From positions 124,001-188,000 of the forward strand of contig CBIHNW010000001.1 in NCBI GenBank assembly GCA_966211795.1: DNA of 64,000 nucleotides. Direction: 5' to 3'. The stretch comes from 21-14-0-10-47-8 sp966211795 (GTDB lineage: Bacteria > Bdellovibrionota > Bdellovibrionia > Bdellovibrionales > Bdellovibrionaceae). Below the pieces are notes generated by a model. It was not told where the DNA came from, made no database searches, and was given only the letters and a program-made list of their open reading frames with translations. Shown here piece after piece: positions 63,535 through 64,000 of the stretch (the first letter of the stretch is position 1; each line of letters begins with the position of its first letter). A program made the translations under genes and the position numbers.

Positions 63535-64000
63535 GTGTCACCCGAAGCAATTCTCTTTTGGATATTGGCAATCATGACTGGAGCCAGCGCGCTCACGGTC
63601 GTGCTGATCACGAATCCGATCTACAGCGCCCTCAGTCTCGCGATGACCATGGTTGGCGTGTCGGCTCTGTTCGTGACATTGAATGCCTACTTTCTGGCCG
63701 GTGTTCAGCTGATCGTTTACGCCGGAGCCGTCATGGTTCTGTTCGTGATGGTCTTGATGTTGTTTGACTTGAAACACGAGCTGCATTCGTTCACGCACGG
63801 AAAATTTTCTGGTGCCGTGAAGCTGGCGTGCGTGGGTCTGTTGGGCGGATTGATTGTGGGCTCGGTTTTGATGAGCTCTTACAATTTAATCTCTCTTCCG
63901 GTGCAAGAGACCGCATCTGGCATGAGTGGAGATAACACGAAAGAGTTGGGACGCTTGTTGTTCTCACAATATCTTTTCGGATTTGAAGCCCTTGGGGTTT
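63535..64000 (+). CDS. nuoJ: NADH-quinone oxidoreductase subunit J (runs off the window)
   Basis: A GTG at 63535 with AGGAGA 7 bases upstream starts a frame that is open to the window edge (155 codons). The family block LNAYFLAGVQLIVYAGAVMVLFVMVLMLFDL is present in outline. It is a membrane subunit of complex I. The 3' end lies beyond the window, where further nuo genes (K, L, M, N) would be expected. Confidence 0.92.
   Translation, partial: MSPEAILFWILAIMTGASALTVVLITNPIYSALSLAMTMVGVSALFVTLNAYFLAGVQLIVYAGAVMVLFVMVLMLFDLKHELHSFTHGKFSGAVKLACVGLLGGLIVGSVLMSSYNLISLPVQETASGMSGDNTKELGRLLFSQYLFGFEALGV

Overview
The window is about 64 kb of bacterial chromosome around the replication origin. Gene content and gene order (dnaA, dnaN, recF, gyrB, gyrA on one side; rpmH, rnpA, yidD, yidC, jag, mnmE, mnmG, rsmG, parA, parB on the other) point to a chromosome arm-to-arm origin region. 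Several traits suggest a Bdellovibrio-type predatory bacterium (Bdellovibrionota): roughly balanced base composition, a bactofilin gene fused by overlap to parAB, an ATP synthase split into two clusters that flank the origin, a signal-peptide-bearing c subunit, and secreted proteases. This assignment comes from reading the sequence and from knowledge of the families; no search was run.

Left part (1-28.9 kb): the 5' part of ftsK, queE, a fis-like gene and dnaB; the pmbA/tldD pair; a small envelope-sugar operon (UDP-sugar decarboxylase-like, galE, glycosyltransferase); the rpsF / DUF2232-like / rplI ribosomal cluster, which lacks rpsR; an FHA-domain gene coupled to an alpha/beta hydrolase; a secreted subtilase; sdhCAB; and a long forward run etfB-etfA-acyltransferase-three parvulin-type chaperones (the last is surA)-pdxA-phosphohexomutase. 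A secreted metzincin-like protease reads back towards this run.

Origin part (29-51 kb): on the minus strand, reading away from the origin, are dnaA, dnaN, a GNAT acetyltransferase, recF, gyrB, gyrA, a TPR lipoprotein and the membrane (F0) genes atpZ-like, atpI-like, atpB and atpE. The dnaA-dnaN intergenic region holds an AT-rich stretch and a cluster of imperfect DnaA boxes and is the best oriC candidate. On the plus strand, also reading away, are rpmH, rnpA, yidD, yidC, jag, mnmE, mnmG and rsmG. Then come two perfect parS palindromes flanking a lipoprotein gene, followed by parA, parB and a bactofilin gene.

Right part (51-64 kb): the second ATP synthase cluster (b', b, delta, alpha, gamma, beta, epsilon) ends at a strong terminator. 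It is followed by an outer-membrane-barrel candidate, mfd on the minus strand, and the start of a complex I cluster with the unusual order nuoA-nuoH-nuoJ. The last gene runs off the window.

I saw no insertion sequence, prophage, CRISPR array, tRNA or rRNA gene. The most unusual signals are regulatory or architectural rather than a new multi-gene system: an intrinsic terminator inside the signal-peptide codons of a chaperone gene, twin hairpins in front of atpD and atpC, nested dyads in the sdhC-etfB divergent region, and the parABS-bactofilin arrangement.
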